Assembly (NCBI GenBank): GCA_965199975.1
Contig: OZ241340.1
Location: 620,001-684,000 of the forward strand
Origin: JASLDZ01 sp965199975
Lineage (GTDB): Bacteria; Pseudomonadota; Alphaproteobacteria; Caulobacterales; Caulobacteraceae
Direction of reading: 5' to 3'
DNA: 64,000 nucleotides
Shown: positions 15,173-22,772 of the stretch, one piece after another
How positions within the stretch are numbered: the stretch's first letter is position 1
Layout of the letters: each line of letters begins with the position of its first letter
Translations under genes and position numbers: made by a program
Notes under the pieces: model-generated
Seen by the model: the letters and a program-made list of their open reading frames with translations, nothing else
The model's database searches: none
Told to the model about the DNA's origin: nothing

Positions 15173-17314
15173 AAGCTCATCGGTGTTCATCAGCTTCTCC
15201 TGCAGATAGGTCATGGTCAGCGCCGTGGTGTGGGCCGCCTGCTTGAGGTCGGCGCCCGCGCCGTGGCCGCCCTCAGTATTCTCGTAGTAGAGGAACGGCA
15301 GCCCCATCTCCTCCATGCGCGCGGCGAACTTGCGCGCATGCTGAGGGCCGACGCGGTCGTCCTTGGTGGTGGTGAAGATGAAGGGCTCCGGATACTTCAC
15401 CCCCGCCTTCAGGTTCTGGTAGGGCGAGGTCTTCTCCCAGAAGGCCATCACCTTCGGGTCGGCGTTGACGTCGCCGTACTCGCCTTGCCAGCTCGCGCCG
15501 GCCGCGATTCTGCCGATGCGGATCATGTCCAGCAGCGGCACCTGGATCACCACCGCGTTCCACAGGTCGGGATGCTGGGTGAACTCCACCCCCATGAGCA
15601 GGCCACCGTTGGAGCCGCCCTCGATGCCGAGCCGGCGCGGCGAGGTGATCTTGCGCGCGATCAGGTCGCGCGCGACCGAGGCGAAGTCGTCGTAGATGAT
15701 CTGCCGCTTCACCCCGATCCCGGCCTCGTGCCAGGCGGGTCCGAACTCGCCGCCGCCGCGGATGTTGGCCAGCACGTAGGCGCCGCCACGCTCCAGCCAC
15801 AGCTTGCCGGTGGACCCCAGGTAGCTGGGCGTCATGCTCACCTGGAAGCCGCCGTAGGCGGTCATCAGCGTGGGGGTCGAGCCGTCCAGCGCGATGCCGC
15901 GGCGGTGCACCACGAAGTAGGGGATCCTGGTCCCGTCGGTGGAGGTCGCCTCGAACTGTTGCACCTCGTCGTTGGAGGCGTCGAACTTGGGCGGCAGGCT
16001 TTTCACCTCGCGCGGCGGCGTGGCGCCGGCGTCGGCGGTGTACCAGAGCTGCGAGGGCGTCAGGAAACCGGTCACGCCCACAAAGGCGCGGTTTGAGCGC
16101 TCGTCGGTGGCGCCGAAGCCCACGGTGCGGTTGGCCGGCAGCGGCAGCTCCACCGAGCTCCAGCCCGCCCCCTTGGGCGTGTAGACGTAGGCCTTGCCCT
16201 GCACGTTATCGAGCACGTCGAGCAGGAGCCTGTCCTGCGTCGAGCTCACGCCTTCCAGCGACGTGCGCGCCGTCGGCGTCCACACCAGCGAGGCCGGCGG
16301 GGCGGCCGGCCTGGCCTTGGTCGCGGCCAGGTCCATCTGCACCAGCGCGCCGGCGGGGAAGTCGCGCCAGGCTTCGTCGAGCTTGACGATGACCCGCCCG
16401 TCGACCAGCTCGCTCACGTCGGCCTTGGCGGGGATGGCCAGCCGCTCGGCGCCCTTGGGGGTGACGACGTAGGTCTCGTGGCGGAAGGTGTCGAGTGGGC
16501 GCTCGATCACCGCCAGTGTGCGGCCCTGCCCGTCGCGCAGCACGCCGGGGCTGACGCCGTAGCCGCCGTCGGTCTTCTCGCCGTGGAACACCTCGACCGC
16601 CGCCGACAGCGGCTGGCCGCGGGCGAGGCGCTTGACGATGTACGGGTAGCCCGACTGCGTCACCTCCTCCGGCGTCCAGTCGGTGGCGATCAGGAGGTGG
16701 TCCTTGTCCTCCCACGCCGTGCGGTGCTTGCCGCGGGGCAGGTGGAAGCCGCCCTGCACGAACTGGCCCGTGGCGAGGTCGAACTCGCGCACCTCCACCG
16801 CGTCCTCGCCGCCGTCCGACAGCGAGACCAGGCAGCGCGCGCGCTCCGGCGGCAGGCATTCCATACCCTTGAACACCCAGCTCTTGCCCTCGGCCTTCCC
16901 CAAGGCGTCGATGTCGAGCATTGTGGTCCAGGCCGGGGTGGCCGTGAGGTAGCTCTCCAGGGTGGTGCGGCGCAGGTAGCCGCGCAGGTGCTCGGGGTCC
17001 TGCCAGAAGTTGTAGATCGCCCCGGCGGCGAAGATCGGCTGGGGAATGCGATCCTTGGCGCCGGCGATGGCCAGCGCCTCGTCGTACAGCGTCTGGTAGC
17101 GCGGGTCGGCCTGCAGCCGAGCGGTGGCTTTGGCGTTGTGGGCGTCGACCCACTGCATGGAGCGCGGCGAGGCGACGTCCTCCAGCCAGATGTAGGGGTC
17201 GGCGGGCTGGACCGCCTTGCGGTGGGCCGGTGTGGAGGAGGCGGGCGAGGACTGGGCGTGCGCGAGCATCGGGAACGCCGCGGTGGCGACGAGGGCGGCG
17301 AACACAGTGCGCAT
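15149..17314 (-). CDS. Prolyl oligopeptidase family serine peptidase (S9A)
   Basis: This is a secreted peptidase cutting short peptides after proline. A signal peptide (MRTVFAALVATAAFPMLAHA) precedes the N-terminal beta-propeller and C-terminal alpha/beta-hydrolase domain. The catalytic triad is visible: Ser in GIEGGSNGGLLMG, Asp in TTTKDDRVGPQHA and His in ENTEGGHGAGAD. I prefer the ATG at 17314 to the 17347 start because it begins a normal signal peptide; this gives 721 aa, the usual size. It is convergent with the small secreted gene and divergent from dapF. Confidence 0.94.
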   Translation of the reverse strand: MRTVFAALVATAAFPMLAHAQSSPASSTPAHRKAVQPADPYIWLEDVASPRSMQWVDAHNAKATARLQADPRYQTLYDEALAIAGAKDRIPQPIFAAGAIYNFWQDPEHLRGYLRRTTLESYLTATPAWTTMLDIDALGKAEGKSWVFKGMECLPPERARCLVSLSDGGEDAVEVREFDLATGQFVQGGFHLPRGKHRTAWEDKDHLLIATDWTPEEVTQSGYPYIVKRLARGQPLSAAVEVFHGEKTDGGYGVSPGVLRDGQGRTLAVIERPLDTFRHETYVVTPKGAERLAIPAKADVSELVDGRVIVKLDEAWRDFPAGALVQMDLAATKARPAAPPASLVWTPTARTSLEGVSSTQDRLLLDVLDNVQGKAYVYTPKGAGWSSVELPLPANRTVGFGATDERSNRAFVGVTGFLTPSQLWYTADAGATPPREVKSLPPKFDASNDEVQQFEATSTDGTRIPYFVVHRRGIALDGSTPTLMTAYGGFQVSMTPSYLGSTGKLWLERGGAYVLANIRGGGEFGPAWHEAGIGVKRQIIYDDFASVARDLIARKITSPRRLGIEGGSNGGLLMGVEFTQHPDLWNAVVIQVPLLDMIRIGRIAAGASWQGEYGDVNADPKVMAFWEKTSPYQNLKAGVKYPEPFIFTTTKDDRVGPQHARKFAARMEEMGLPFLYYENTEGGHGAGADLKQAAHTTALTMTYLQEKLMNTDELAATASTR

Positions 17315-17465
17315 GCGAGGTCCGGGGAGAAAGGGCGGGGGCGTCATGAGGGACTCAGTCTCTGCGCGCGATCAACCCCCGTCGCGTGAACTGCGTGTAA
17401 TCTACTAACGTTGAGGCGGGCGCCGTGGGCGCGGGCGCGGTTCTCGCCTATATCCGCGCCGCGCC

Positions 17466-18293
17466 ATGCCCCGCCCCTTCCTCAAGATGAACGGTCTCGG
17501 CAACGACTTCGTCGTGGTCGATGCGCGTTCGGCGCCGTTCGCGCCCGGCGCTGAGGAGGTGCGCGCCATCGCCGCGCGCGACAGCGGGGTGGGCTGCGAC
17601 CAGCTCATCGCCCTCGAGCCCTCCGCGGCGGGCGACGCCTTCATGCGGATCTGGAACGCCGACGGCGAGGAGGTGGGCGCCTGCGGCAACGCCGCCCGCT
17701 GCGTCGGGTGGCTTCTGATGGAGGCGAGCGGGCGTGCGAGCGCCTCGATGGAGACCCGCGCGGGCCTCCTGCAGGCCACGCGCGCAGGCGACCGGTGCGT
17801 CGGCGTCGACATGGGGGCCCCAGGTCTTGGCTGGCGCGACATCCCCCTGGCCGAGGAGATGGACACGCGGCGCATCGAGCTGGCGATCGGCCCTCCCACC
17901 GCGCCCATCCTGCACACGCCGGGCTGCGTCAGCATGGGCAATCCGCACGTCGTCTTCTTCGTCCCCGACGCGCAGGCCGCCCCCATGCGCGAGGTGGGCC
18001 CCATGATCGAGCGCCATCCCCTGTTCCCCGAAGGCGTCAACGTGGGCGTCTGCGAGGTGCGCGACCCGCGGCGTCTGCGCCTGCGCGTATGGGAGCGCGG
18101 CGCGGGCCTCACCCGGGCCTGCGGCACCGGCGCCTGCGCCGCGGCGGTGGCCGCCCATCGCCGCGGCCTGTGCGAACGCCGGGTTCAGGTCGAGCTCGAC
18201 GGCGGCGTGCTCGACATCGACTGGCGCGACGGCGACGACCACGTGCTGATGGTCGGCGCGGTCGAATTCGAGTTCACGGGCATGCTGCCGTGA
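17466..18293 (+). CDS. dapF: Diaminopimelate epimerase
   Basis: DapF interconverts LL- and meso-diaminopimelate, supplying lysine and peptidoglycan. The 275-aa protein has both catalytic cysteines in their motifs, VGACGNAARC and TRACGTGACAAAV, and the N-terminal FLKMNGLGNDFVVVD. Its TGA overlaps the GTG start of mtaB, so the two are cotranscribed. dapB of the same pathway lies elsewhere in the window (34648-35394). Confidence 0.97.
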   Translation: MPRPFLKMNGLGNDFVVVDARSAPFAPGAEEVRAIAARDSGVGCDQLIALEPSAAGDAFMRIWNADGEEVGACGNAARCVGWLLMEASGRASASMETRAGLLQATRAGDRCVGVDMGAPGLGWRDIPLAEEMDTRRIELAIGPPTAPILHTPGCVSMGNPHVVFFVPDAQAAPMREVGPMIERHPLFPEGVNVGVCEVRDPRRLRLRVWERGAGLTRACGTGACAAAVAAHRRGLCERRVQVELDGGVLDIDWRDGDDHVLMVGAVEFEFTGMLP

Positions 18294-19531
18294 GCGTCGA
18301 GGTCGTCACCTTCGGCTGCCGGCTCAACGCCTACGAGAGCGGGCAGGCGCGCGCGCGCGCGCAGGCCGACGGGCTGGACGACGCGGTGATCGTCAACACC
18401 TGCGCGGTGACGGGCGAGGCGGTGCGCCAGGCGCGCCAGGCCATCCGCCGCGTCCGCCGCGAGCGGCCGGGGGCGACGCTGGTGGTCACCGGTTGCGCAG
18501 CGCAGATCGACCCGCAGATGTTCGCGGACATGCCCGAGGTGGACGCCGTACTCGGCAACGGGCTGAAGAGCGCGCCCGGAAGCTACGCGCCCGCCGCGCT
18601 GGCCGCCGCGCGGGTGCGTGTCGACGCGTTCACGAGGCGCGGCGATCCGGCGCTCGCCGTCGTTCCGTCCCCGGCCGAGCGGGCGCGGGTGGAGGTGGAG
18701 GTGCAGAACGGCTGCGATCACGCCTGCACCTTCTGCGTCATCCCGCAGGGGCGCGGCCCCTCGCGCTCGGCGTCGGCGGGTGAGGTGGTGGCGCGCGTGC
18801 AGGCGCTGGCCCGCGCGGGCGTGGCCGAGGTGGTGCTCACCGGCGTGGACGTCACCAGCTGGGGCGCCGACCTGCCTGGGCGGCCCACCTTCGGCCAGCT
18901 CGTCGGCCGGGTGCTGCGCCTCGTGCCCGAGCTGCCCCGCCTGCGCCTGTCGTCCATCGACGCGGCCGAGATCGACGCCGACCTCCTGCGGCTGTTCGCC
19001 GAGGAGGCGCGACTCATGCCCCACCTGCACCTCAGCCTGCAGCACGGCGCCGACCTGATCCTCAAGCGCATGAAGCGTCGCCACGGCCGCGCCCAGGCCG
19101 TGGCGTTGGTGGAGGCGGTGCGCCGCGTGCGGCCGGACACCGCCTTCGGGGCCGACCTGATCGCGGGTTTCCCCACCGAGAGCGAGGCCGACTTCGCCGA
19201 GAGCCTCTCGCTCGTGGACGAGCTGGGGCTGGCCTTCGTCCACGTCTTCCCGTTCAGCCCGCGGCCCGGCACGCCCGCGGCGCGCATGCCGCCGGTCGAC
19301 CGCGGCGACGTCAAGGCGCGCGCGGCGCGGCTGCGGCAGGCTGCCGACGCCGCTCTGGCGCGCCACCTCAAGGCCCAGGTCGGCCGCAAGGTGGCCACCG
19401 TGGTCGAAAGGCCTGGTCTGGCGCGCGCATCTGACTTCACTGAGGTCGCGTCGTCGGCGGCGATCACGCCGGGCGCCCTCGTACGACTGACGCTCACCAG
19501 CCATGACGGCCGCCGCGCGCACGCCGCCTGA
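18290..19531 (+). CDS. mtaB: tRNA (t6A37-C2) methylthiotransferase MtaB
   Basis: MtaB is a radical-SAM enzyme that makes ms2t6A at position 37 of ANN-decoding tRNAs. The N-terminal UPF0004 domain starts VEVVTFGCRLNAYES with cluster Cys, then NTCAVT and VTGCAAQ. The radical-SAM CxxxCxxC is NGCDHACTFCVIPQGRG. FGADLIAGFPTE and a C-terminal TRAM-like region follow. The GTG at 18290 overlaps the dapF stop; the longer open frame upstream is a dapF shadow. Length is 413 aa, typical. A strong bidirectional terminator follows within 25 bp. Confidence 0.95.
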   Translation: MSVEVVTFGCRLNAYESGQARARAQADGLDDAVIVNTCAVTGEAVRQARQAIRRVRRERPGATLVVTGCAAQIDPQMFADMPEVDAVLGNGLKSAPGSYAPAALAAARVRVDAFTRRGDPALAVVPSPAERARVEVEVQNGCDHACTFCVIPQGRGPSRSASAGEVVARVQALARAGVAEVVLTGVDVTSWGADLPGRPTFGQLVGRVLRLVPELPRLRLSSIDAAEIDADLLRLFAEEARLMPHLHLSLQHGADLILKRMKRRHGRAQAVALVEAVRRVRPDTAFGADLIAGFPTESEADFAESLSLVDELGLAFVHVFPFSPRPGTPAARMPPVDRGDVKARAARLRQAADAALARHLKAQVGRKVATVVERPGLARASDFTEVASSAAITPGALVRLTLTSHDGRRAHAA

Positions 19532-19554
19532 AGTCCATGATCGGCGCCGACGAG

Positions 19555-19587
19555 AAAGCGCCCGGCTGGGGACCAGCCGGGCGCTTT
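19555..19587. terminator. Bidirectional rho-independent-type terminator after mtaB
   Basis: A perfect 15-bp stem starts AAAGCGCCCGGCTGG (19555-19569) and closes with its exact complement (19573-19587) around the loop GGA. A/T triplets at both ends let it work on both strands, for mtaB and for the converging ompA gene. Confidence 0.8.
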
Positions 19588-19605
19588 GCATGCGCTTGAG
19601 GTGCG

Positions 19606-19634
19606 CACCGGCCGGAGCGAGGCTCCGGCCGGTG
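19606..19634 (-). terminator. Second hairpin downstream of the OmpA gene
   Basis: The arms CACCGGCCGGAG (19606-19617) and CTCCGGCCGGTG (19623-19634) form a perfect 12-bp stem with a 5-base loop. It lies 10 bp past the OmpA stop on the minus strand, giving that gene two successive terminators. Confidence 0.65.
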
Positions 19635-19644
19635 TCGCTGAGGC

Positions 19645-20859
19645 TTACTGGAAGTTGATGTCGATGGTGGCGCGGCGGTTGAGGGGCTCCTTGACCCCGT
19701 CCGGCGTGGCGACGGCGAGATCCGCCTCGCCCTTCCAGTCGACGGCCAGGGCGCCCTGGTTGACGCCCAGGCCCACCAGCGCGTCGGCCACGGTGCGGGC
19801 GCGCCGCTCCGACAGACGCACGTTGTAGGCGGCCGAGCCCGAGGTGTCGGTGTGGCCGACGACCACGATGCGCGTGGCGTTGCCTTGCGTGGCGTAGTTC
19901 GCCGCCGCCTGCACAACCGCCTGCGCGTCGGTCGTCAGGATCGACTGGTCGAACGGGAAGTACACCACGAACTGGCGCGCCTCGGGAATGGCGGGCGGCG
20001 GCGGCGGAGCCTCGACCGGCGGAGGCGGCGCGGCCGGCGGCGGGGGCGGAGGCGGCGGGGGCGGCGGAGCCGCCTCCGGACCGAAGTTCCACCGCAGGCC
20101 GATGCTGGCCGACTGGTCCTCATACTTGCCGCGGAACACGCCGGGCTGGATCGCGCCCGAGCCGGTCGAGTTCCACTTCTGGTCCGCGGTGCGGAAGTAA
20201 CGGTAGGTCGCGTCGACCGACAGGCGATCGGTGACGTGGTAGGTCACGCCCGCCAAGCCCTGGTAGGCGAAGGCGGTGTCGTCCTGGTCGACGTGCAGGT
20301 TCTGGATCGCCGGGTTGGCGGCGGAGATGGCGCCGGGGATCGCGTTGAACTGACCGTCGGCCTTGATGTCGAGGTAGCTGAGGCCGATGCCGACGCCCAC
20401 GAAGGGATCGATCTTGCTGTCGGGCAGGATGTCATAGATCGCGTTGGCCATGATCGACCAGTCCTGGACGTGGCCGTCAGGATTGCCGCACGCGGGGGCT
20501 GCGGCCGTGCGGTTCACGCCCGGGGCGCAGAGCGCATAGGGGTTGGCGCGTTGCGAAGCGCCGCGGACCGAGTCGAGATCGGCGTCGCGATAGCCGCCTT
20601 CGAGTTCCACGCGGTAATGCGGCGCCAACTGATAGCCCAGTCGGGCGAAGCCGTCCCAGCTGTCGTCGCGCGACCACTTATAGCCGTAAGGCTGGCCGTC
20701 GGCGGCGTTGTTCGACGAGTGAGTGTGGATGCCCCCGTCGTTCTGGATGTGGTAGCCACCCTCGATCGCGGCGTAGAAGCCGTTCGGCTGCGCGGCGTAT
20801 GCCCCCGACGCGACGAGCGCCGCGGCCAAGGCGGCCCCCGCCATCAGTTTCGCTTTCAT
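19645..20859 (-). CDS. OmpA-family outer membrane protein (beta-barrel plus peptidoglycan-binding domain)
   Basis: The 404-aa product has a signal peptide (MKAKLMAGAALAAALVASGA), an N-terminal OmpA-like beta-barrel (about residues 24-240, GFYAAIEGGYHIQNDG ... YEDQSASIGLRWNFG), a proline-rich linker of two poly-Pro runs, and a C-terminal OmpA domain (about 280-404). The latter has VGHTDTSGSAAYNVRLSERR, which contacts diaminopimelate in peptidoglycan. The ATG at 20859 has AAGAGGG upstream. On the minus strand 80 bp upstream, TTACGG and TATAGG 16 bases apart could be a promoter. Strong double terminators suggest high expression. Confidence 0.93.
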   Translation of the reverse strand: MKAKLMAGAALAAALVASGAYAAQPNGFYAAIEGGYHIQNDGGIHTHSSNNAADGQPYGYKWSRDDSWDGFARLGYQLAPHYRVELEGGYRDADLDSVRGASQRANPYALCAPGVNRTAAAPACGNPDGHVQDWSIMANAIYDILPDSKIDPFVGVGIGLSYLDIKADGQFNAIPGAISAANPAIQNLHVDQDDTAFAYQGLAGVTYHVTDRLSVDATYRYFRTADQKWNSTGSGAIQPGVFRGKYEDQSASIGLRWNFGPEAAPPPPPPPPPPPAAPPPPVEAPPPPPAIPEARQFVVYFPFDQSILTTDAQAVVQAAANYATQGNATRIVVVGHTDTSGSAAYNVRLSERRARTVADALVGLGVNQGALAVDWKGEADLAVATPDGVKEPLNRRATIDINFQ

Positions 20860-21043
20860 TCGAAGCCCTCTTAAATGCCCACCGCAGCGCACGCGGCGCG
20901 CCTGCGTCCGATGCACCTATACCGAAGCTCGCGCCGCCCGTAAGTGACGCAGCCGCAACACACTCAACTTTTCGCACACGGCGATGAGTTGACCGGCGCC
21001 TTTTGCGAACCGCCCGCGCCGCCTCAGGGGCGCAAGGCCGCCG

Positions 21044-21787
21044 TCAATCCGCCCGATCGGCGCCGGCGCCCCCGGCTTCCGAAATCTCGCCGGGGCTGCG
21101 GGCGCGGCGCATGAGCCAGGCGACGCCGGCGAGGTCGCTCGCGGCGTCCGCCAAGCGGCCGAGATTGGTGTACTTGGAGCGGCCCGAGCGGCGCGGGCGA
21201 TGGCCCACGTCCTCGAACGCCACCCCGTGGCCTTCGCGCAGCATCAGCGCGGGCAGGTAGCGGTGCATGTGATCGAAGTAGGGGAGCGCCAGGAAGGCGG
21301 CGCGGCTGAACGCCTTGAGGCCGCAGCCCGTGTCGTCGGCGCCGTCGCGCAGCACCCTGCGGCGCACGCGATTGGCGATGCGCGAGGCCCAGCGCTTGGC
21401 CGCCGCGTCCTGGCGATGCGCGCGCCGCCCGCCGACCAGGGCCAGGCCCGGGTCGGCGAGCAGTCGGGCCACCAGCCGGGGCGCATCCGCCGGGTCGTTC
21501 TGGCCGTCGCCGTCAAGGGTGACGATGACCGGCGCGCGGGCGGCGGTCACGCCGGTGCGCAGGGCGCGGCTCTGGCCGGCGTTTCGCGCATGGCTAAGCA
21601 CTCGCAGGTGCGGCAGCGCCTCGCGCAGCGCCAGCAGGCGCGCACGGGTGTCGTCGCGGCTGCAGTCGTCCACGAAGATGATCTCAATGGCGCGCCCCGC
21701 GAAAACGCGCGCGATCTCCTGCGCGAGGGCGGGCGCGGCGCCCGCCTCGTCGAAGACGGGCGCGACGATGGCGATCTCTGGGGACAC
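21044..21787 (-). CDS. Glycosyltransferase family 2 protein (polyprenyl-phosphate glycosyltransferase-like)
   Basis: This is a GT-A fold protein of 247 aa with MSPEIAIVAPVFDEAGAAPA, IIFVDDCSRDDT and the metal/nucleotide-binding IVTLDGDGQNDPADAP. The order and the DGDGQ motif resemble dolichol/undecaprenyl-phosphate sugar transferases. There is no C-terminal membrane anchor; the end is polar (RARSPGEISEAGG). It starts at GTG 21787, 49 bp after the stop of the other GT2 gene, and is the last gene of the thrS run. A lipid-linked sugar for surface glycan is the likely product. Confidence 0.88.
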   Translation of the reverse strand: MSPEIAIVAPVFDEAGAAPALAQEIARVFAGRAIEIIFVDDCSRDDTRARLLALREALPHLRVLSHARNAGQSRALRTGVTAARAPVIVTLDGDGQNDPADAPRLVARLLADPGLALVGGRRAHRQDAAAKRWASRIANRVRRRVLRDGADDTGCGLKAFSRAAFLALPYFDHMHRYLPALMLREGHGVAFEDVGHRPRRSGRSKYTNLGRLADAASDLAGVAWLMRRARSPGEISEAGGAGADRAD

Positions 21788-21836
21788 GGCGTGCTGACGT
21801 CGGGGCGTGCGGGGCGGACCCGAAGGCCCGCAGACG

Positions 21837-22772
21837 TCAGGCGAGGGCGGGTCGGCGGCGGCGGAGCGCTCTCAACACCGAAACGCCGATGATCGGGAGC
21901 GAAAGGCACCAGGCCAATATTTGCCGCTGCGGCGTGTCGGCGCGCTTGCGGAAGTAGCGGGCCAGGCCGACGCCCTTGTGGAACTCGACCTTCAGGGGGT
22001 GGCTGCGGCTGGTCGAGCCCACGTGCATCACCCGCGCGGCCGGCTGGAACAGCACGTCGCCCCCCGACTTGCGTACGCGCCAGCACAGGTCGACGTCCTC
22101 CACGTGGAGGAAATAGCCGGTGTCGAAGCCGCCCATGTCGGCGAAGTCGGCGCGGGTCATGGCGAAGCAGGCGCCCGAGATGGTCGGCACGGCCAGAGGC
22201 TCGCCAGGGGTGGGGTCGGCCTCGTGGTGGATCTCGAAGCCGCGGAAGGCCTTGAGCCGCTGCGACAGGCGCGTCAGGCTGAGGAGGGTGGTGACCGGCG
22301 TCACCTCCCCGCGCCGGGCGCCGCGCTGCTCGGTGCCGTCGGGATTGAGCACCCGCGCGCCGACCAGGCACGGACGCACCTGCAGGGTGAGCGCATTCTT
22401 CAGCGCCGAGACGCAGCCGGCCTGCAGCAGCGCGTCGGGGTTGAGGAAGATCAGCACGCGACCGTGAGCCGCGCCGGCGCCCATGTTGGCGCCCCGGGCG
22501 AAGCCAGCGTTGCCGTGACCGCGGATCAGGGTGACCTTGGGCTCGCGCGCCGCCTCGTCGAGGATCGCCTCCTCCTCGTCGGTCGAGCCGTTGTCGACGA
22601 TCACGAACTCGTCGACCATCTCGTCGCGCAGCACCCGCCGCACGCTCTTGGCCAGCACCGGCCCGGTGCGGAACACCACCATCACGACCGTGACGCCGAC
22701 GTCGAGCCGGGCGTCGGCATGCCAGGTGGTGGCGAGAAGGCCGCCGCTGAGCGGGCGGATATGCGTGTTCAT
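21837..22772 (-). CDS. Glycosyltransferase family 2 protein (rhamnosyltransferase-like)
   Basis: This 311-aa GT-A protein shows VGVTVVMVVFRTGPVLAKSV, FVIVDNGSTDEEEAI, NAGFARGANMG and the DxD-type FLNPDALLQAG. The acceptor side has GGFDTGYFLHVEDVDLCWRV. This set is typical of WbbL-like rhamnosyltransferases that build surface polysaccharides, with a C-terminal hydrophobic segment (ILAWCLSLPIIGVSVLRAL) that could sit at the membrane. Its ATG overlaps the thrS stop (ATGA), an unusual coupling of a tRNA synthetase to an envelope enzyme. Confidence 0.9.
   Translation of the reverse strand: MNTHIRPLSGGLLATTWHADARLDVGVTVVMVVFRTGPVLAKSVRRVLRDEMVDEFVIVDNGSTDEEEAILDEAAREPKVTLIRGHGNAGFARGANMGAGAAHGRVLIFLNPDALLQAGCVSALKNALTLQVRPCLVGARVLNPDGTEQRGARRGEVTPVTTLLSLTRLSQRLKAFRGFEIHHEADPTPGEPLAVPTISGACFAMTRADFADMGGFDTGYFLHVEDVDLCWRVRKSGGDVLFQPAARVMHVGSTSRSHPLKVEFHKGVGLARYFRKRADTPQRQILAWCLSLPIIGVSVLRALRRRRPALA

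Noticed and set aside
20959..20990. Inverted repeat TCAACT...AGTTGA upstream of ompA
   Set aside because: Only six base pairs with a long interior; not distinguishable from chance.
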